Shown here one piece after another: positions 46,385 to 58,119 of a stretch of 64,000 nt of DNA (positions within the stretch are counted from its first letter, which is position 1; each line of letters starts with the position of its first letter). The notes beneath the pieces were generated by a model. It worked only from the letters and a program-made list of their open reading frames with translations, did not search any database and was not told the origin of the DNA. This DNA is from Massilia sp. CF038 (GTDB lineage Bacteria; Pseudomonadota; Gammaproteobacteria; Burkholderiales; Burkholderiaceae_D): the NCBI RefSeq assembly GCF_900129765.1, contig NZ_FQWU01000001.1:2159215-2223214 (forward strand), given 5' to 3'. Both the position numbers and the translations under genes were made by a program.

Positions 46385-49300
46385 TCAGCCGACGAACTTG
46401 CGCGCGTTGCGGAACATGCGCATCCATGGCGAATCCTCGCCCCACGACTCGGGGTGCCACGACTGCTGCACCGAGCGGAACACGCGCTCGGCATGCGGCA
46501 TGATGACGCTGAAACGTCCGTCCGCCGTGGTCACACCGGTCAAGCCGGCTGGCGAACCGTTCGGGTTGAACGGATAGGTTTCGGTGGCCGCACCCCGGTT
46601 GTCGACAAAGCGCATGGCCTTGACCACAGCATCGATGTCGCCCGTTTGCGAGAAGTCGGCAAAGCCTTCGCCGTGGGCGATGGCAATCGCGGTCTGGGTG
46701 CCTGCCATGCCCTGCATGAAGATCGACGGCGAGTCGAGCACTTCAACCATGGCAAAGCGCGCCTCGAACTGTTCCGACTTGTTGCGCGTGAACTTGGGCC
46801 AGGCTTGGGCACCCGGAATGATGGACTTCAGATTGCTCATCATCTGGCAACCATTGCACACGCCCAGACCGAAGCTGTCGGGACGGGCAAAGAAGCGGGC
46901 AAACTGTTCGGCAAGTTTGTCGTTGAACAGAATCGTCTTGGCCCAGCCTTCGCCGGCGCCCAGCACGTCGCCGTACGAGAAGCCGCCCACGGCAATGATG
47001 CCCTGGAAGTCATCGAGCTTGGCGCGGCCGGCAATCAAGTCGCTCATGTGCACGTCCACCGCGGCAAAACCTGCCTGGTGCATCACCCATGCCGTCTCGA
47101 TATGCGAGTTGACGCCCTGCTCGCGCAGAATCGCCACGCGTGGACGCACGCCAGTCGCCAGGAATGGCGCGGCCACGTTCTCGCTTGGGTCGAAGGTCAG
47201 CTTGGGTGAAATGCCCGGGTCGGTTTCGTCCAGCAGACGCGCATATTCGGCGTCGGCGCAGGCCGGGTTGTCGCGCAGGCGCGCGATGCGCCAACTTGTT
47301 TCGCTCCACAGGCGGTGCAAGGCGCTGCGCTGTTCACTGTAGATCACTTTGGCGTCGCGCGTGAATTCAATCACGCCGCGATCATTGAGTTTGCCGATGA
47401 TATGGCTGCAAGCGCCCAGATTATGCTCGCGCAGCACGTTCATGACGGCAGTCTTGTCGTCCGCACACACCTGAATCACGGCACCCAGTTCCTCGTTGAA
47501 CAGTGCGCGCAAGGTCAGTTCGTTGCGGCGTTCGGCCACCTGCCCGGCCCAGTTCTTGGCGTCGCCCCAGTCGGCGGCATGCTCGCCTTCCATGGTCAGA
47601 ATGTCGAGATTGACCGTCACGCCCGCGCGGCCGGCAAAAGCCATTTCGCACAGCGTGGCAAACAAGCCGCCATCGGAACGGTCATGGTAGGCCAGCAGCT
47701 TGGCGTCCTTGTTCAGTTGCTGGATCGCCGCGAAGAAGCCTTTCAGGTCTTCGGCGCTGTCGACGTCCGGCACCTCGTTGCCAAGCTGCTGGGTCACCAG
47801 CGACAGGGCCGAAGCGCCCAGGCGGTTCTTGCCGCGCCCCAGGTCGATGGCGATCAGTGCGGTCTCGCCATGGCCGGTTTGCAGCTGTGGCGTGAGCGAG
47901 CGGCGGATGTCGGCCACCGGCGCGAACGAGGAGACGATCAGCGACACCGGCGAACTGACGGCTTTCGCTTCGCCCTCGTCCTTCCAGGTGGTGCGCATCG
48001 ACAGCGAATCTTTGCCGACCGGGATACTGATGCCCAGTGCCGGGCACAGTTCCATGCCGATTGCCTTGACGGTGTCAAACAGGGCCGCGTCCTGGCCCGG
48101 CTGGCCGCAGGCGGCCATCCAGTTGGCGGACAGTTTGATGTCCGAAATATCGTTGATGGCGGCAGCGGCGATGTTGGTGACCGCTTCGCCCACAGCCATG
48201 CGGCCCGAGGCGGCGGCGTTGATCACGGCCAGTGGCGTACGCTCGCCCATGGCCATGGCTTCGCCAATGTAGCCTTCAAAGCTCATGGCGGTCACCGCGC
48301 AGTCGGCCACCGGTACCTGCCATGGTCCGACCATCTGGTCGCGCACGGTGGTGCCGCCCACGCTGCGGTCGCCAATGGTGATCAGGAAGGATTTGTCGGC
48401 CACGGTGGGCAGCAGCAGCACGCGTTTGGCAACGTCGGCCAGTTCCAGCCCGGTCAGGTCGATGGCGGGGAATTCGTTGTGCACGTGATGCACGTCGCGC
48501 TGCATCTTGGGTGGCTTGCCAAGCAAAACGTCCATCGGCATGTCGACCGGTGCATTGCCCTGCTCCGGGTCGATCAGCTTGAGCTGGCGTTCTTCGGTGG
48601 CCACGCCCACAGCGGCAAACAGGCAGCGCTCACGCTCGCACATGGCGGCAAACAGCGCCAGGTTTTCAGGTGCAATCGCCAGTACATAGCGTTCCTGCGA
48701 CTCGTTGCTCCAGATTTCTTTCGGCGCCATGCCGCTTTCTTCCAGCGGGATCTTGCGCAGGTCGAAAATCGCGCCGCGCTTGGCGTCATTGGTGATTTCC
48801 GGGAAAGCGTTCGAGAGACCGCCCGCGCCCACGTCGTGGATCGAGATGATCGGATTGTCCGCGCCCATCTGCCAGCAGCGGTTGATCACTTCCTGGGCCC
48901 GGCGTTCCATCTCCGGATTGCCGCGCTGGACCGAGTCGAAGTCCAGGTCGGCGGTGTTGGTACCGGTGGCCATCGACGAGGCGGCGCTGCCGCCCATGCC
49001 GATGCGCATGCCAGGGCCGCCCAGCTGGATCAGCAGGCTGCCAACCGGGATGTCGTTCTTGTGGGTGTGCTGACCGGCGATGTTGCCGATACCGCCGGCG
49101 ATCATGATCGGCTTGTGGTAGCCGTACACGGTGTCACTCACACCCGCGGTAAGGCGCCCAACGTTTTGCTCGTAGGTGCGGAAGTAGCCACCCAGGACAG
49201 GACGGCCGAATTCATTGCTGAACGCGGCGCCGCCGAGCGGCCCTTCAATCATGATCTGCAAAGGCGATGCGATGCGGTCAGGCTTGCCGTAGGCTGGTGC

Positions 49301-50431
49301 TGCTCTGCGGCCGGCCAATGGCGCGGTCACGCTGGCGGCGTTTTCCCACGGCTGCACGGCATCCGGAATCATCAGGTTCGACACGGTGAAGCCGGTCAGG
49401 CCGGCTTTTGGCTTGGCGCCGCGGCCAGTCGCACCTTCGTCGCGGATTTCGCCGCCGGCGCCGGTGGAGGCGCCAGGGAATGGCGAAATGGCGGTTGGGT
49501 GGTTGTGCGTCTCGACCTTCATCAGCGTGTGCGTCAGTTCGGTCGACGCTGCGTATTCGTGCCCTTCTCCGCGCGGGTAGAAGCGCGTGACGGTGGCGCC
49601 TTCCATGATCGACGAATTGTCGCTGTACGCGACGATGGTGCCTTTCGGCTGCAGCTGGTGGGTGTTCTTGATCATCTGGAACAGGGACTTGTCCTGCGCC
49701 ACGCCGTCGACGATCCAGTCGGCGTTGAAGATCTTGTGGCGGCAATGCTCGCTGTTCGCCTGCGCGAACATCATCAGTTCGACGTCGGTCGGGTTGCGCT
49801 TGGCCTTGGTGAAGGCGTCCAGCAGGTAGTCGATTTCGTCGTCCGACATCGCCAGACCCAGATCGGTGTTGGCCTTTTCCAGCGCGTGTTTGCCGGCGCC
49901 CAGCACGTCGATCGATTCGAAGGGCTTGGCTTCCAGGGCGCGGAACAGGTGGATCGCGTCGTCCGCGCTGCGCAGCACGGTTTCGGTCATGCGGTCGTGC
50001 AGCAGGGCCGCCACGGCCTGGGTTTCAGTCTCGTTCAGGTGCTTGGTCGAACCCAGGCTGGTGCCCAGAATGCCGCCCTTCAGGAACACGGTAAAGGCGA
50101 TGCCGCGTTCAATCCGGTGCACATGGGCCATGCCGCAGTTGTGCGCGATGTCCGTCGCTTTCGAGGCCCATGGGGAAATGGTGCCCAGACGCGGAATGAC
50201 GAAGAAGGCTTCGGTGGCGCCCTCCTGGGCTGGCGCTGCGGCAGGTTCGCCGTAGGTCAGCATCTTGCCCAGGCGTTCCTGGTCGTCCTCCGACAGCGCG
50301 GCGCTGCTATCGATGAAGTGATAAAAGCGGGCCTGGACTGCCACGATCGCGGGCGCGACAGCTTGCAATTGGGTCAGGAGGCGTTGGCTACGGAAGGCGG
50401 ACAGGGCATTGGAACCCGGCAGTATCAACAT
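46385..50431 (-). CDS. purL: Phosphoribosylformylglycinamidine synthase
   Basis: The family start is [19 protein letters not shown] at ATG 50431 (1348 residues), although no clear ribosome site is visible. The long single-chain form of gamma- and betaproteobacteria: N-terminal PurS-like part, FGAM synthase domains with [20 protein letters not shown] and [15 protein letters not shown], and a C-terminal glutaminase with the nucleophile Cys in [15 protein letters not shown], and HGEGFADF. It converts FGAR, ATP and glutamine to FGAM in purine synthesis. 230 bp separate it from the divergent response regulator gene. Confidence 0.95.
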   Translation of the reverse strand: MLILPGSNALSAFRSQRLLTQLQAVAPAIVAVQARFYHFIDSSAALSEDDQERLGKMLTYGEPAAAPAQEGATEAFFVIPRLGTISPWASKATDIAHNCGMAHVHRIERGIAFTVFLKGGILGTSLGSTKHLNETETQAVAALLHDRMTETVLRSADDAIHLFRALEAKPFESIDVLGAGKHALEKANTDLGLAMSDDEIDYLLDAFTKAKRNPTDVELMMFAQANSEHCRHKIFNADWIVDGVAQDKSLFQMIKNTHQLQPKGTIVAYSDNSSIMEGATVTRFYPRGEGHEYAASTELTHTLMKVETHNHPTAISPFPGASTGAGGEIRDEGATGRGAKPKAGLTGFTVSNLMIPDAVQPWENAASVTAPLAGRRAAPAYGKPDRIASPLQIMIEGPLGGAAFSNEFGRPVLGGYFRTYEQNVGRLTAGVSDTVYGYHKPIMIAGGIGNIAGQHTHKNDIPVGSLLIQLGGPGMRIGMGGSAASSMATGTNTADLDFDSVQRGNPEMERRAQEVINRCWQMGADNPIISIHDVGAGGLSNAFPEITNDAKRGAIFDLRKIPLEESGMAPKEIWSNESQERYVLAIAPENLALFAAMCERERCLFAAVGVATEERQLKLIDPEQGNAPVDMPMDVLLGKPPKMQRDVHHVHNEFPAIDLTGLELADVAKRVLLLPTVADKSFLITIGDRSVGGTTVRDQMVGPWQVPVADCAVTAMSFEGYIGEAMAMGERTPLAVINAAASGRMAVGEAVTNIAAAAINDISDIKLSANWMAACGQPGQDAALFDTVKAIGMELCPALGISIPVGKDSLSMRTTWKDEGEAKAVSSPVSLIVSSFAPVADIRRSLTPQLQTGHGETALIAIDLGRGKNRLGASALSLVTQQLGNEVPDVDSAEDLKGFFAAIQQLNKDAKLLAYHDRSDGGLFATLCEMAFAGRAGVTVNLDILTMEGEHAADWGDAKNWAGQVAERRNELTLRALFNEELGAVIQVCADDKTAVMNVLREHNLGACSHIIGKLNDRGVIEFTRDAKVIYSEQRSALHRLWSETSWRIARLRDNPACADAEYARLLDETDPGISPKLTFDPSENVAAPFLATGVRPRVAILREQGVNSHIETAWVMHQAGFAAVDVHMSDLIAGRAKLDDFQGIIAVGGFSYGDVLGAGEGWAKTILFNDKLAEQFARFFARPDSFGLGVCNGCQMMSNLKSIIPGAQAWPKFTRNKSEQFEARFAMVEVLDSPSIFMQGMAGTQTAIAIAHGEGFADFSQTGDIDAVVKAMRFVDNRGAATETYPFNPNGSPAGLTGVTTADGRFSVIMPHAERVFRSVQQSWHPESWGEDSPWMRMFRNARKFVG

Positions 50432-50661
50432 GATTGGGAGATGGTTGATGCAGCGTGGCTGCGGGTTAAAGGTAAATAGGGCACTAGATCGAGTGAGGCT
50501 GAAATCCTTTAGGCCAGTATTATACCGCGTTGCACCATGTACAGCGAAGCAACATGTTGGCATGCAGCCCGACATTAGCGTATCTTACAGTTTCAAGACA
50601 TTCGCCTTTCGACCGTTAACATTTGTAACGACCCGCGCCGCGGGCTTGAGAGCAGAACACG

Positions 50662-52287
50662 ATGCAAGATAACAGCGCCCTGTCGGTCCTCGTCATCGAT
50701 CCCAATCCGGGCATGCGCGGCAGCCTCCAGAACATGCTGACGCTGGCAAATATCACCAAGGTCGACTTTGCCGTTAGTTCCGGCACCGCCATTCGGCAGC
50801 TGGGCAAGCGCTCGTACGACATCATTTTGTGTGAGTACGACCTGGGCAGCGGCCAGGACGGACAGGATGGCCAGCAATTGCTGGAAGACCTGCGCCACCA
50901 CAAACTGATCGGCCTGACGACCATTTTTATCATGCTTACCTCCGAGGGCGTGTACAGCAAGGTGGTCAGCGCGGCCGAACTCACCCCCACTGACTACATC
51001 CTCAAACCCTTCACCGTCGACGTGCTCAGTCAGCGGATTTCGCGCGCCATCGAACGGCGCGCGGTGTTCTTGCCGACTTATCAACTCATTGGCCAGGGCA
51101 ACCTGCGCGAAGCGATCAAATCCTGCATCAGCGCCGAGTCGGCCAATCCCCGCTACGCGGCCGATTTTGTGCGCTTGCGCGCTGAAATGCACAGCAATTT
51201 GGGCGAACTGGAAGAAGCCGCTGACCTGTACAGTTCCGTGCTGGCAGTGAAGCCGGTTGGTTGGGCCCAGCTGGGCCTGGCGCGCTCACTGTTTGGCCAG
51301 GGCCGTGTGGACGAGGCTGAACGGGTGCTGGGCGTGCTGATTGTCGACAATCCCAAGCTGATGGCCGCCTACGACTTGCTGGCGCGCTGCCGTGAAGTCA
51401 ACGGCAACACGGCTGGCGCGCAAAAAGTGCTGGAGGACGCCGTCGGCATTTCCCCGCATGTGATCCGGCGTCTGCGCAAGCTGGGCGAAGTGGCGCTTGA
51501 GGCGGGCGACGTTGGCACGGCCGAAAAATCCTTCAAGCAGGTGGTGGCAAAGGCCAAGTATTCGGAGTTCCGCAATCCGGAAGACCACGTCAATCTGGTC
51601 AAGACGCTCATCAAAAAAGGCGATGCAGCCCAGGCCAGCGGCGTGATCCGGGACATGGAGAAATCCCTGCGCGGCAATTCGAACGTGGATGTGTGCCGCT
51701 CGATCTCGGTGGCCATGCTGCACGAGTCCGCTGGCAACAGCGCCGCGGCCCTGACCGAGCTCAATTCGGCAGTCGGGGCCGTGCGCACGGCGACGGGCTT
51801 GTCGGCAAATCTCAAAATCGGACTGGCAAAGACCTGCCTTGGCAACCAGCTGGACAAGGAAGCATCCGAAGTCATGCTGGCGGTGATGAATGACGTCAAC
51901 AGCGGCGTATCAGTGCAGGAAGTGATCCAGGTATTTTCCCGCGCTGGCCGCCCCGACCTGGCCGAAGGCATGAGCGTACAGCTCAGGCAGCAGTCGAACG
52001 AACTGCTCAGCGTGGCTGCGGAAAAGACCAATATGGGCGACTTCCGGGGCGCGGTGCAGACACTGACCGAAGCGCGCCACAAGTCGCCAGGCAGCCTGCC
52101 AGTGATGATCGCCCTGGCGCAAGGCATTTTGCGCCAGCTCGACGAACTGGGCTGGGATCATCCGCTGGCCGAACAGTGTCATGCCCAGCTTGACGCCATC
52201 CGCAAGCTCGATCCAGGCCATCCCAAGCTCGAGGCGCTCGCCAACGAGTACATTGCCATGCAGCGCAAGTACGGTATTGCCGCCTGA
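50662..52287 (+). CDS. Receiver-TPR protein with Asp-to-Glu at the phosphorylation site
   Basis: 541 residues. N-terminal receiver domain (about 8-130): LVIDPNPGMRGSL, then DIILCEYDLGSGQDGQQLL, TIFIMLTSEG and YILKPF with its conserved Lys. The position of the phospho-accepting Asp is Glu58 (GAG). The remainder (about 150-541) is TPR-like helical repeats (EEAADLYSSVLAVKPVGWAQ; VLEDAVGISPHVIRRLRKLG). Homologues I recall carry CDYNLG at this site, so the Glu may mimic the phosphorylated state. The TPR part should bind proteins. Divergent from purL and convergent with the membrane protein gene, 2 bp away. Confidence 0.9.
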   Translation: MQDNSALSVLVIDPNPGMRGSLQNMLTLANITKVDFAVSSGTAIRQLGKRSYDIILCEYDLGSGQDGQDGQQLLEDLRHHKLIGLTTIFIMLTSEGVYSKVVSAAELTPTDYILKPFTVDVLSQRISRAIERRAVFLPTYQLIGQGNLREAIKSCISAESANPRYAADFVRLRAEMHSNLGELEEAADLYSSVLAVKPVGWAQLGLARSLFGQGRVDEAERVLGVLIVDNPKLMAAYDLLARCREVNGNTAGAQKVLEDAVGISPHVIRRLRKLGEVALEAGDVGTAEKSFKQVVAKAKYSEFRNPEDHVNLVKTLIKKGDAAQASGVIRDMEKSLRGNSNVDVCRSISVAMLHESAGNSAAALTELNSAVGAVRTATGLSANLKIGLAKTCLGNQLDKEASEVMLAVMNDVNSGVSVQEVIQVFSRAGRPDLAEGMSVQLRQQSNELLSVAAEKTNMGDFRGAVQTLTEARHKSPGSLPVMIALAQGILRQLDELGWDHPLAEQCHAQLDAIRKLDPGHPKLEALANEYIAMQRKYGIAA

Positions 52288-52289
52288 TT

Positions 52290-52871
52290 TCAGCGATAGC
52301 GCGCGAGGCATTCGCGCACCAGTTCGCCATGCTGGCAGCGGATTGCCGGCCCTGCCTTGCTTGCCGCGGCCATGATGGGCTTGCGCCATGCGGTGCTGGC
52401 GGTAATTGGCTGCGGACGGTTTTTTGCACGGGCTACCGTGCGCCCACCTGGCGCAGCCACGCGACGCCTGGGAACGCTGGTTTTTTGCACAGCGGGAATC
52501 GCACGGGCGGCTGGCGCAGGCGGCACCTCGGCCGGCACGGCGGGCTCGGCCACCATGACCATGGGCGGCACATCGGTGACGGGCGCGGCTGGCTGCGCGA
52601 CTGCCACTGCGGGCGCAGCTGGCGCCGGCATGCTTGCAACCGTGGCGGGTGGCGCTGGTGTCTGCGAATCGCCCAGCCACAAGCCAAATGCCACCATCAA
52701 TGCCGTGGCAAGCAAGGTACCGGACCAGGTGACGACTGGGTTGCTGAGCGGGCCAGGCGGCACAGGTTGGGCATCCGGTGCCAGCCAGGACGGCAAGTCA
52801 TCCGTATGCTGGAGCACGGGCGGTTCGGCTTGCTCGGGCGCCACTTCCCGGTGTTGGAGGGTGTCGTTCAT
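52290..52871 (-). CDS. Membrane-anchored Pro/Ala-rich hypothetical protein
   Basis: 193 residues from ATG 52871 (a GTG at 52877 is possible). One membrane segment, TWSGTLLATALMVAFGLWLG, lies at about 47-66. Before it is a 45-residue hydrophilic cytosolic head; after it is a long Pro/Ala/Val-rich linker (about 70-150) and a basic C-terminus with a Cys (IRCQHGELVRECLARYR). The layout is that of a TonB-like or cell-envelope scaffold, but no domain is recognised. Convergent with the receiver-TPR gene, 2 bp apart. Overlapping plus-strand frames are shadows. Confidence 0.65.
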   Translation of the reverse strand: MNDTLQHREVAPEQAEPPVLQHTDDLPSWLAPDAQPVPPGPLSNPVVTWSGTLLATALMVAFGLWLGDSQTPAPPATVASMPAPAAPAVAVAQPAAPVTDVPPMVMVAEPAVPAEVPPAPAARAIPAVQKTSVPRRRVAAPGGRTVARAKNRPQPITASTAWRKPIMAAASKAGPAIRCQHGELVRECLARYR

Positions 52872-52945
52872 ATCCACGATCTAACTCGGCAGTGAAGTCA
52901 GATCGCAGTGTAGCGATTTTTACAAAACCCCAGAGCACGAATGAG

Positions 52946-55900
52946 CTATTGCTCTACGTCTCCAAAGCCACCACCGCCCGGCGTTTCCACGACGAAAATA
53001 TCACCCGCCTGCATCTGCGTCTTGCCGATGTGCGCCAGGTGGTCGACGCTGCCATCTTGCCGCTCCACGCGATTGATGCCGGTGGCGCCGGGCTGCCCGC
53101 CCTGCATGCCAAACGGCGCGTGCACACGGTTATTGGACAGGATGGCGGCCGTCATGGGTTCCAGGAAACGCACTTTGCGGATGCCGCCATTGCCACCGTG
53201 CCAGCGCCCCGCACCGCCGGAGCCGTGCCGAATGGCATAACTTTCCAGCCGTACAGGGAAGCGGAACTCCAGGATTTCCGGGTCGGTCAGGCGCGAATTG
53301 GTCATATTGGTTTGCACGACATCGGTGCCGTTGAAGCCCTCCCCGGCCCCGGATCCGCCTGAGATCGTTTCGTAGTACTGGTAGGTCGCATTACCGAACG
53401 TGAAGTTGTTCATCGTCCCTTGCGAGGCCGCCATGACGCCCAGCGCGCCATACAGGGCATTGGTGATGCAGGTCGATGTTTCCACATTGCCCGATACGAC
53501 AGAAGCCGGGTAATGCGGGTTGAGCATCGAGCCAGTCGGGATGATCACCTCGAGCGGCTTGAGGCAGCCCGCGTTGAGCGGAATTTCATCGTCCACCAGT
53601 GTCCGGAACACATACAGTACGGCAGCCATGCAGACGGCCGATGGCGCATTGAAGTTGTTGGGCAGCTGGGCCGAAGTGCCGCTGAAATCGATTTGTGCAC
53701 TGCGCTGCGCCTGATTGACGCGGATCGCGACCTGGATCCGGGCACCGTTATCCAGTTGGACGGTGTAAGCGCCATCCTTGAGTGCCGTGATCACGCGCCG
53801 CACCGCTTCTTCGGCATTGTCCTGCACGTGGCCCATGTAGGCCTGCACCACGGCCAGACCGAAGTGCGCGACCATTTTGTGCAGTTCTTCCACGCCCTTC
53901 TGGTTGGCGGCCACCTGGGCGCGCAAGTCCGCCATGTTCTGGTCCGGATTGCGGGCCGGGTAGCTGGCGCCGGCCAGCAAGGCGCGCGCTTCCTGATCGC
54001 GCAGCAGGCCATTGGCACCGTCCACCAGCTTGAAGTTATTGATCAACACCCCTTCCTGCTCGATCGAGACCGAATCGGGTGGCATCGAACCGGGCGTGGT
54101 GCCGCCGATATCGGCGTGGTGGCCGCGCGATCCGACGTAGAACAGGATCGTCTGGCCCGCCGCATCGAATACAGGCGAGATGACCGTCACGTCAGGCAGA
54201 TGGGTGCCGCCGTGGTATGGATCGTTGAGCATGAACACGTCGCCCGGGCGCATCTGCCCCTCGTTGGCCGTCATCACGGTCTTGATGCTCTCGCCCATGG
54301 AGCCCAGGTGAACTGGCATGTGGGGTGCATTGGCGATCAGATTGCCGGCCGCGTCAAAGATGGCGCAGCTGAAGTCGAGCCGTTCCTTGATGTTGACCGA
54401 ATACGCAGTGTTCTGCAGGCGCAGGCCCATTTGCTCGGCAATCGACATGAACAGATTATTGAATATCTCCAGCATGACCGGATCGGCGCTGGTGCCCATG
54501 GCGCGGCGCTCCGGCATCGCCTGCACGCGCTCGAGCACCAGATGGTTGTGCGGCGTAACGCGCGCCTGCCAGCCCGGTTCCACGATGGTGGTGGCATTGT
54601 CTTCGGCGATGATGGCCGGGCCGTCGATGCTGTCGCCGATGCGAATGCCGGCGCGCTGGAACAAGCTTGTTTTGCGCCAGGCGCCGCCTGCGTACATGTT
54701 CACCGTATCGAAAGCGGCCAGGCCGCCACTGCGCGGCGCCTCCTGCGCCAGCGTTTCGGCCGGCGCATCGGAGACGCCAATGGCCTCGACCGAAATCGCC
54801 TCGACGACCAGCGCCTTGGTCGGCATCAGGAACGAGAAGCGCTTTTTGTACGCCGCCTCGAACTGCGCCTGCATCTGCGCCGCATCGGCAAACAGCACGA
54901 TGATGGCCGAATCGGTCCCCTCGTATCGCAGGTGCACGCGCCGCACCAGCCGGATGCGCGCTGCAGCCACGCCTTGCGCTTCCAGCTCGCCGGTGACGGT
55001 CTGGCCCAGCGTGTCCAGGCGCGCGGCCAGGTCGGCCGGGGGCGCCGCGTCAAGGCGCAGTTCCACGGCTTGCTCGCGCATGGCGCTCTGGTCGGCCAGG
55101 CCCATGCCGTAAGCAGACATGACACCAGCCAGCGAATGCACGAACACCTTCTTCATGCCCAGGGCATCGGCCACCAGGCAGGCATGCTGGCCGCCGGCGC
55201 CACCGAAACTGGTCAGCACATATTCGGTCACGTCGTGGCCACGCTGCACCGAGATCTGCTTGATCGCATTGGCCATATTGCCAACGGCGATCTGGATAAA
55301 GCCTTCCGCCACCGCTTCCGGCGCCGGTGTGGTGCCGGTGGCGGCGCCGATCTCGCGCGCCATGGCCTCGAACTTGTCGCGCACCGCCTGCGGATCGAGC
55401 GCCTGGCTGGCATCCGGCCCGAACACCTTGGGGAAATGCGCGGGCTGAATTTTACCGACCATGACGTTACAGTCGGTCACGGCAAGGGGCCCGCCGCGAC
55501 GGTAACTGGCTGGCCCCGGATTGGCCCCTGCACTGTCGGGACCGACGCGATAGCGGCTGCCGTCGAAGTGCAGGATCGAGCCGCCGCCGGCAGCCACCGT
55601 ATGAATGCTCATCATTGGCGCGCGCATGCGCACACCGGCGACCTGGGTCTCGAACACGCGTTCGAATTCGCCCGAAAAATGCGAGACGTCGGTCGAGGTG
55701 CCGCCCATATCGAAGCCGATCACGCGCTCAAAGCCGGCCAGCTGGCTGGCCCGGACCATGCCGACGATGCCACCCGCGGGGCCGGACAGAATGCTGTCCT
55801 TGCCCTGGAAGGTATGGGCGTTGGTCAGGCCGCCGTTGGACTGCATGAACTGCAGGTTCACATCCGGTAGCTGTCCTGCCACCTGCTCCACATAGCGGCG

Positions 55901-56551
55901 CAGAATGGGAGACAGGTAGGCATCGACGACGGTGGTGTCGCCGCGCGCCACCAGCTTCATCATGGGGCTGACTTTGTGCGACACCGAGATTTGGGTAAAC
56001 CCGATGGCGCGCGCAATGCGCTCGGTGGCCGCTTCGTGCGCGCTGTAGCGGTAGCCATGCATGTAGATGATGGCCAGCGAGCGCAAGCCACGCTGGTACA
56101 GCCCTTGCAGCGCGGCGGCGGTGGCTGCTTCGTCCAGCGCCGTGATGACATCGCCATGGGCGCCCACGCGTTCGTCGATTTCCACCACCTCGCTGTACAG
56201 CAGTTCGGGCAGCACGATGTGGCGGTCAAACAGGCGTGGCCGGTTCTGGTAGGCTATGCGCAGTGCGTCGTGAAAGCCGCGCGTGATCGCCAGTGCAGTC
56301 CGCTCGCCCTTGCGTTCCAGCAGTGCGTTGGTGGCCACCGTGGTGCCCATTTTCACTGCTTCAATGGTGCCCACTGGCACGGGATCACCTGGGGCAAGTC
56401 CCAGAAGGTGACGAATGCCGGCCACGGCCGCATCCTGGTATTGCTCTGGATTTTCCGACAGCAACTTATGTGTTTGCAGAGTGCCGTCAGGTTTGCGCGC
56501 CACGATGTCGGTAAAAGTGCCGCCCCGGTCGATCCAGAATTGCCAATCCAT
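52946..56551 (-). CDS. 5-oxoprolinase / hydantoinase A+B fusion protein
   Basis: ATG 56551 is seven bases after GAGG, giving 1201 residues; ATG 56557 is two codons earlier. HyuA half (about 1-690): [16 protein letters not shown] at the N-terminus and [20 protein letters not shown] (ATPase phosphate loops). HyuB half (about 720-1200): [38 protein letters not shown] and GFGDVEQ-like Gly-rich end ([16 protein letters not shown]). The single-chain form resembles eukaryotic-type oxoprolinase OPLAH, which opens 5-oxoproline to glutamate with ATP. Other hydantoin-type substrates are possible. It stands alone on the minus strand. Confidence 0.92.
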   Translation of the reverse strand: MDWQFWIDRGGTFTDIVARKPDGTLQTHKLLSENPEQYQDAAVAGIRHLLGLAPGDPVPVGTIEAVKMGTTVATNALLERKGERTALAITRGFHDALRIAYQNRPRLFDRHIVLPELLYSEVVEIDERVGAHGDVITALDEAATAAALQGLYQRGLRSLAIIYMHGYRYSAHEAATERIARAIGFTQISVSHKVSPMMKLVARGDTTVVDAYLSPILRRYVEQVAGQLPDVNLQFMQSNGGLTNAHTFQGKDSILSGPAGGIVGMVRASQLAGFERVIGFDMGGTSTDVSHFSGEFERVFETQVAGVRMRAPMMSIHTVAAGGGSILHFDGSRYRVGPDSAGANPGPASYRRGGPLAVTDCNVMVGKIQPAHFPKVFGPDASQALDPQAVRDKFEAMAREIGAATGTTPAPEAVAEGFIQIAVGNMANAIKQISVQRGHDVTEYVLTSFGGAGGQHACLVADALGMKKVFVHSLAGVMSAYGMGLADQSAMREQAVELRLDAAPPADLAARLDTLGQTVTGELEAQGVAAARIRLVRRVHLRYEGTDSAIIVLFADAAQMQAQFEAAYKKRFSFLMPTKALVVEAISVEAIGVSDAPAETLAQEAPRSGGLAAFDTVNMYAGGAWRKTSLFQRAGIRIGDSIDGPAIIAEDNATTIVEPGWQARVTPHNHLVLERVQAMPERRAMGTSADPVMLEIFNNLFMSIAEQMGLRLQNTAYSVNIKERLDFSCAIFDAAGNLIANAPHMPVHLGSMGESIKTVMTANEGQMRPGDVFMLNDPYHGGTHLPDVTVISPVFDAAGQTILFYVGSRGHHADIGGTTPGSMPPDSVSIEQEGVLINNFKLVDGANGLLRDQEARALLAGASYPARNPDQNMADLRAQVAANQKGVEELHKMVAHFGLAVVQAYMGHVQDNAEEAVRRVITALKDGAYTVQLDNGARIQVAIRVNQAQRSAQIDFSGTSAQLPNNFNAPSAVCMAAVLYVFRTLVDDEIPLNAGCLKPLEVIIPTGSMLNPHYPASVVSGNVETSTCITNALYGALGVMAASQGTMNNFTFGNATYQYYETISGGSGAGEGFNGTDVVQTNMTNSRLTDPEILEFRFPVRLESYAIRHGSGGAGRWHGGNGGIRKVRFLEPMTAAILSNNRVHAPFGMQGGQPGATGINRVERQDGSVDHLAHIGKTQMQAGDIFVVETPGGGGFGDVEQ

Positions 56552-56625
56552 ATGCATGCCTCAAGCTGGTAGGTGTGCGCTATTGTAGTGCCGCAGCTTC
56601 AAAATTTTATGTGGAAATAGTGACG

Positions 56626-58119
56626 ATGACACCACTTTACAGCGTTGCCGAAATTCGCGGCATTGAACAAGCCGCCGCGGCCAGCCTCCCGGCTGGCAGC
56701 CTGATGCAGCGCGCCGGCCTGGCCGCCGCTGCCGCCGCGCTCGACATGGCGGGCAACGGCAGCGTGCTGCTGCTGGCAGGACCGGGCAATAATGGCGGTG
56801 ACGCGCTGGAAACGGCCGCCAATCTGTCGCAGGCCGGGGTGGAAGTCGCTGTGCTGCATTTGCCTGGCGAGGGCACGATATCGGCCGAGACAGCGCATGC
56901 GTTGGCGCGGGCGCGGGCCAGCGCCGCCCGCTTCGTGGACGCCCTGCCCGCTCACGGTGAATGGGCGCTGGTGGTCGATGGCCTGTTCGGCATCGGCCTC
57001 GCACGGCCGCTGGCGGGCGCCGCGCGCGCGCTGGCACTGGCCATCAATGACTGGGATTGTCCAGTACTGGCGCTGGACGTGCCCAGCGGCCTGGATGCCG
57101 ACAGTGGCGCCGTGATCGGTCCTGACGGCGTGGCCATCGAAGCCACCCGCACCATCACCTTCATTGGCGACAAGCCGGGCTTGCACACCTTTGCCGGGCG
57201 CGATGTGGCCGGCGACATTCTGGTGGCATCGCTCGGCATCGATACGGCGCTTGTGCCCGCGTCCAGCGCTCACCTGGGCAGTGCGCAGCCGTTTGCATCG
57301 CGGCTGACAGCGCGCCGCCACAACAGCCACAAAGGCAGCTTTGGCGACGTGGCCATTCTGGGCGGGGCTGCCGGCATGGCCGGTGCGCCCGTGCTGGCGG
57401 CCCGCAGCGCGCTGTTTGCCGGCGCCGGCCGCGTGTTCGTGGCGGCCATCGACCCCGGCGCCGCGTTCGACAGCGCCCATCCGGAGATCATGTTCCGCGC
57501 GGCCGCCGGCTTTGCAGGCACCGACAGCACGCTGGTGGCCGGCCCCGGCATGGGTGATTCGGCCGCGGCCATCCGGGTGCTGGTCAAGGCGCTCGACAGC
57601 ATGGCGCCGCTGGTGCTCGACGCCGATGCACTCAATCTGGTGGCGGCCAGTCTGGATTTGCAGGGTCACCTCGCGCAGCGTCAAGCTGCCACCGTCCTCA
57701 CGCCCCACCCGCTTGAGGCGGCGCGCCTGCTGGGCGTGACCACGGCCGTGATCCAGGGCGACCGCCTGGCCGCTGCGCGCGAAATGGCAGCGCGCTTTCA
57801 GGCGGTGGTGGTGCTCAAGGGTTCAGGCAGCGTGATTGCAGACCCCGACGGCGCCGCCGTGATCAATCCAACCGGGAACCCGGGCCTGGCCACCGGCGGC
57901 ACCGGCGACGTGCTGGCAGGCCTGTGCGGTGCCTTGCTGGCGCAGGGCTGGACGGCGTGGGAAGCGGCGCTGGGCGCGGTATGGATGCACGGGGCGGCGG
58001 CGGACCTGCTGGTCGCGCAAGGCGTGGGTCCGGTCGGACTGACTGCCGGCGAACTGGCGCCGGCAATCCGCACCGTGTTCAATCAACTGATCAGACAATA
58101 CGCCCGGCAGCGATCGTGA
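56626..58119 (+). CDS. Bifunctional NAD(P)H-hydrate epimerase / dehydratase
   Basis: Start MTPLYSVAEIRGIEQAAAAS at ATG 56626 gives 497 residues. N-terminal epimerase (YjeF_N, about 1-210): LLLAGPGNNGGDALETAANL and VDGLFGIGLARPLAGAA. C-terminal ADP/ATP-dependent dehydratase (about 225-497): GSFGDVAILGGAAGMAGAPV, LTPHPLEAARLLG and TGNPGLATGGTGDVLAGLCG with its catalytic Asp. It repairs hydrated NADH and NADPH. The 3' end overlaps the convergent ABC gene by 29 bp. Often named nnr in databases. Confidence 0.94.
   Translation: MTPLYSVAEIRGIEQAAAASLPAGSLMQRAGLAAAAAALDMAGNGSVLLLAGPGNNGGDALETAANLSQAGVEVAVLHLPGEGTISAETAHALARARASAARFVDALPAHGEWALVVDGLFGIGLARPLAGAARALALAINDWDCPVLALDVPSGLDADSGAVIGPDGVAIEATRTITFIGDKPGLHTFAGRDVAGDILVASLGIDTALVPASSAHLGSAQPFASRLTARRHNSHKGSFGDVAILGGAAGMAGAPVLAARSALFAGAGRVFVAAIDPGAAFDSAHPEIMFRAAAGFAGTDSTLVAGPGMGDSAAAIRVLVKALDSMAPLVLDADALNLVAASLDLQGHLAQRQAATVLTPHPLEAARLLGVTTAVIQGDRLAAAREMAARFQAVVVLKGSGSVIADPDGAAVINPTGNPGLATGGTGDVLAGLCGALLAQGWTAWEAALGAVWMHGAAADLLVAQGVGPVGLTAGELAPAIRTVFNQLIRQYARQRS

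Noticed and set aside
47315..50479. A 1054-residue frame on the plus strand opposite purL.
   Set aside because: It is a shadow of purL from high-GC third positions; its protein is His/Gln/Arg-rich and has no domain.
52329..52895. Plus-strand frames of about 180 residues opposite the small membrane protein.
   Set aside because: The minus-strand product has a clear membrane segment and Pro/Ala linker; the plus frames are Gly/Arg/His- or Ala/Gly-biased shadows of it.
53420..55870. An 816-residue frame opposite the oxoprolinase gene.
   Set aside because: A shadow in antisense; composition is His/Arg/Gln-rich, while the minus-strand product matches HyuA and HyuB throughout.
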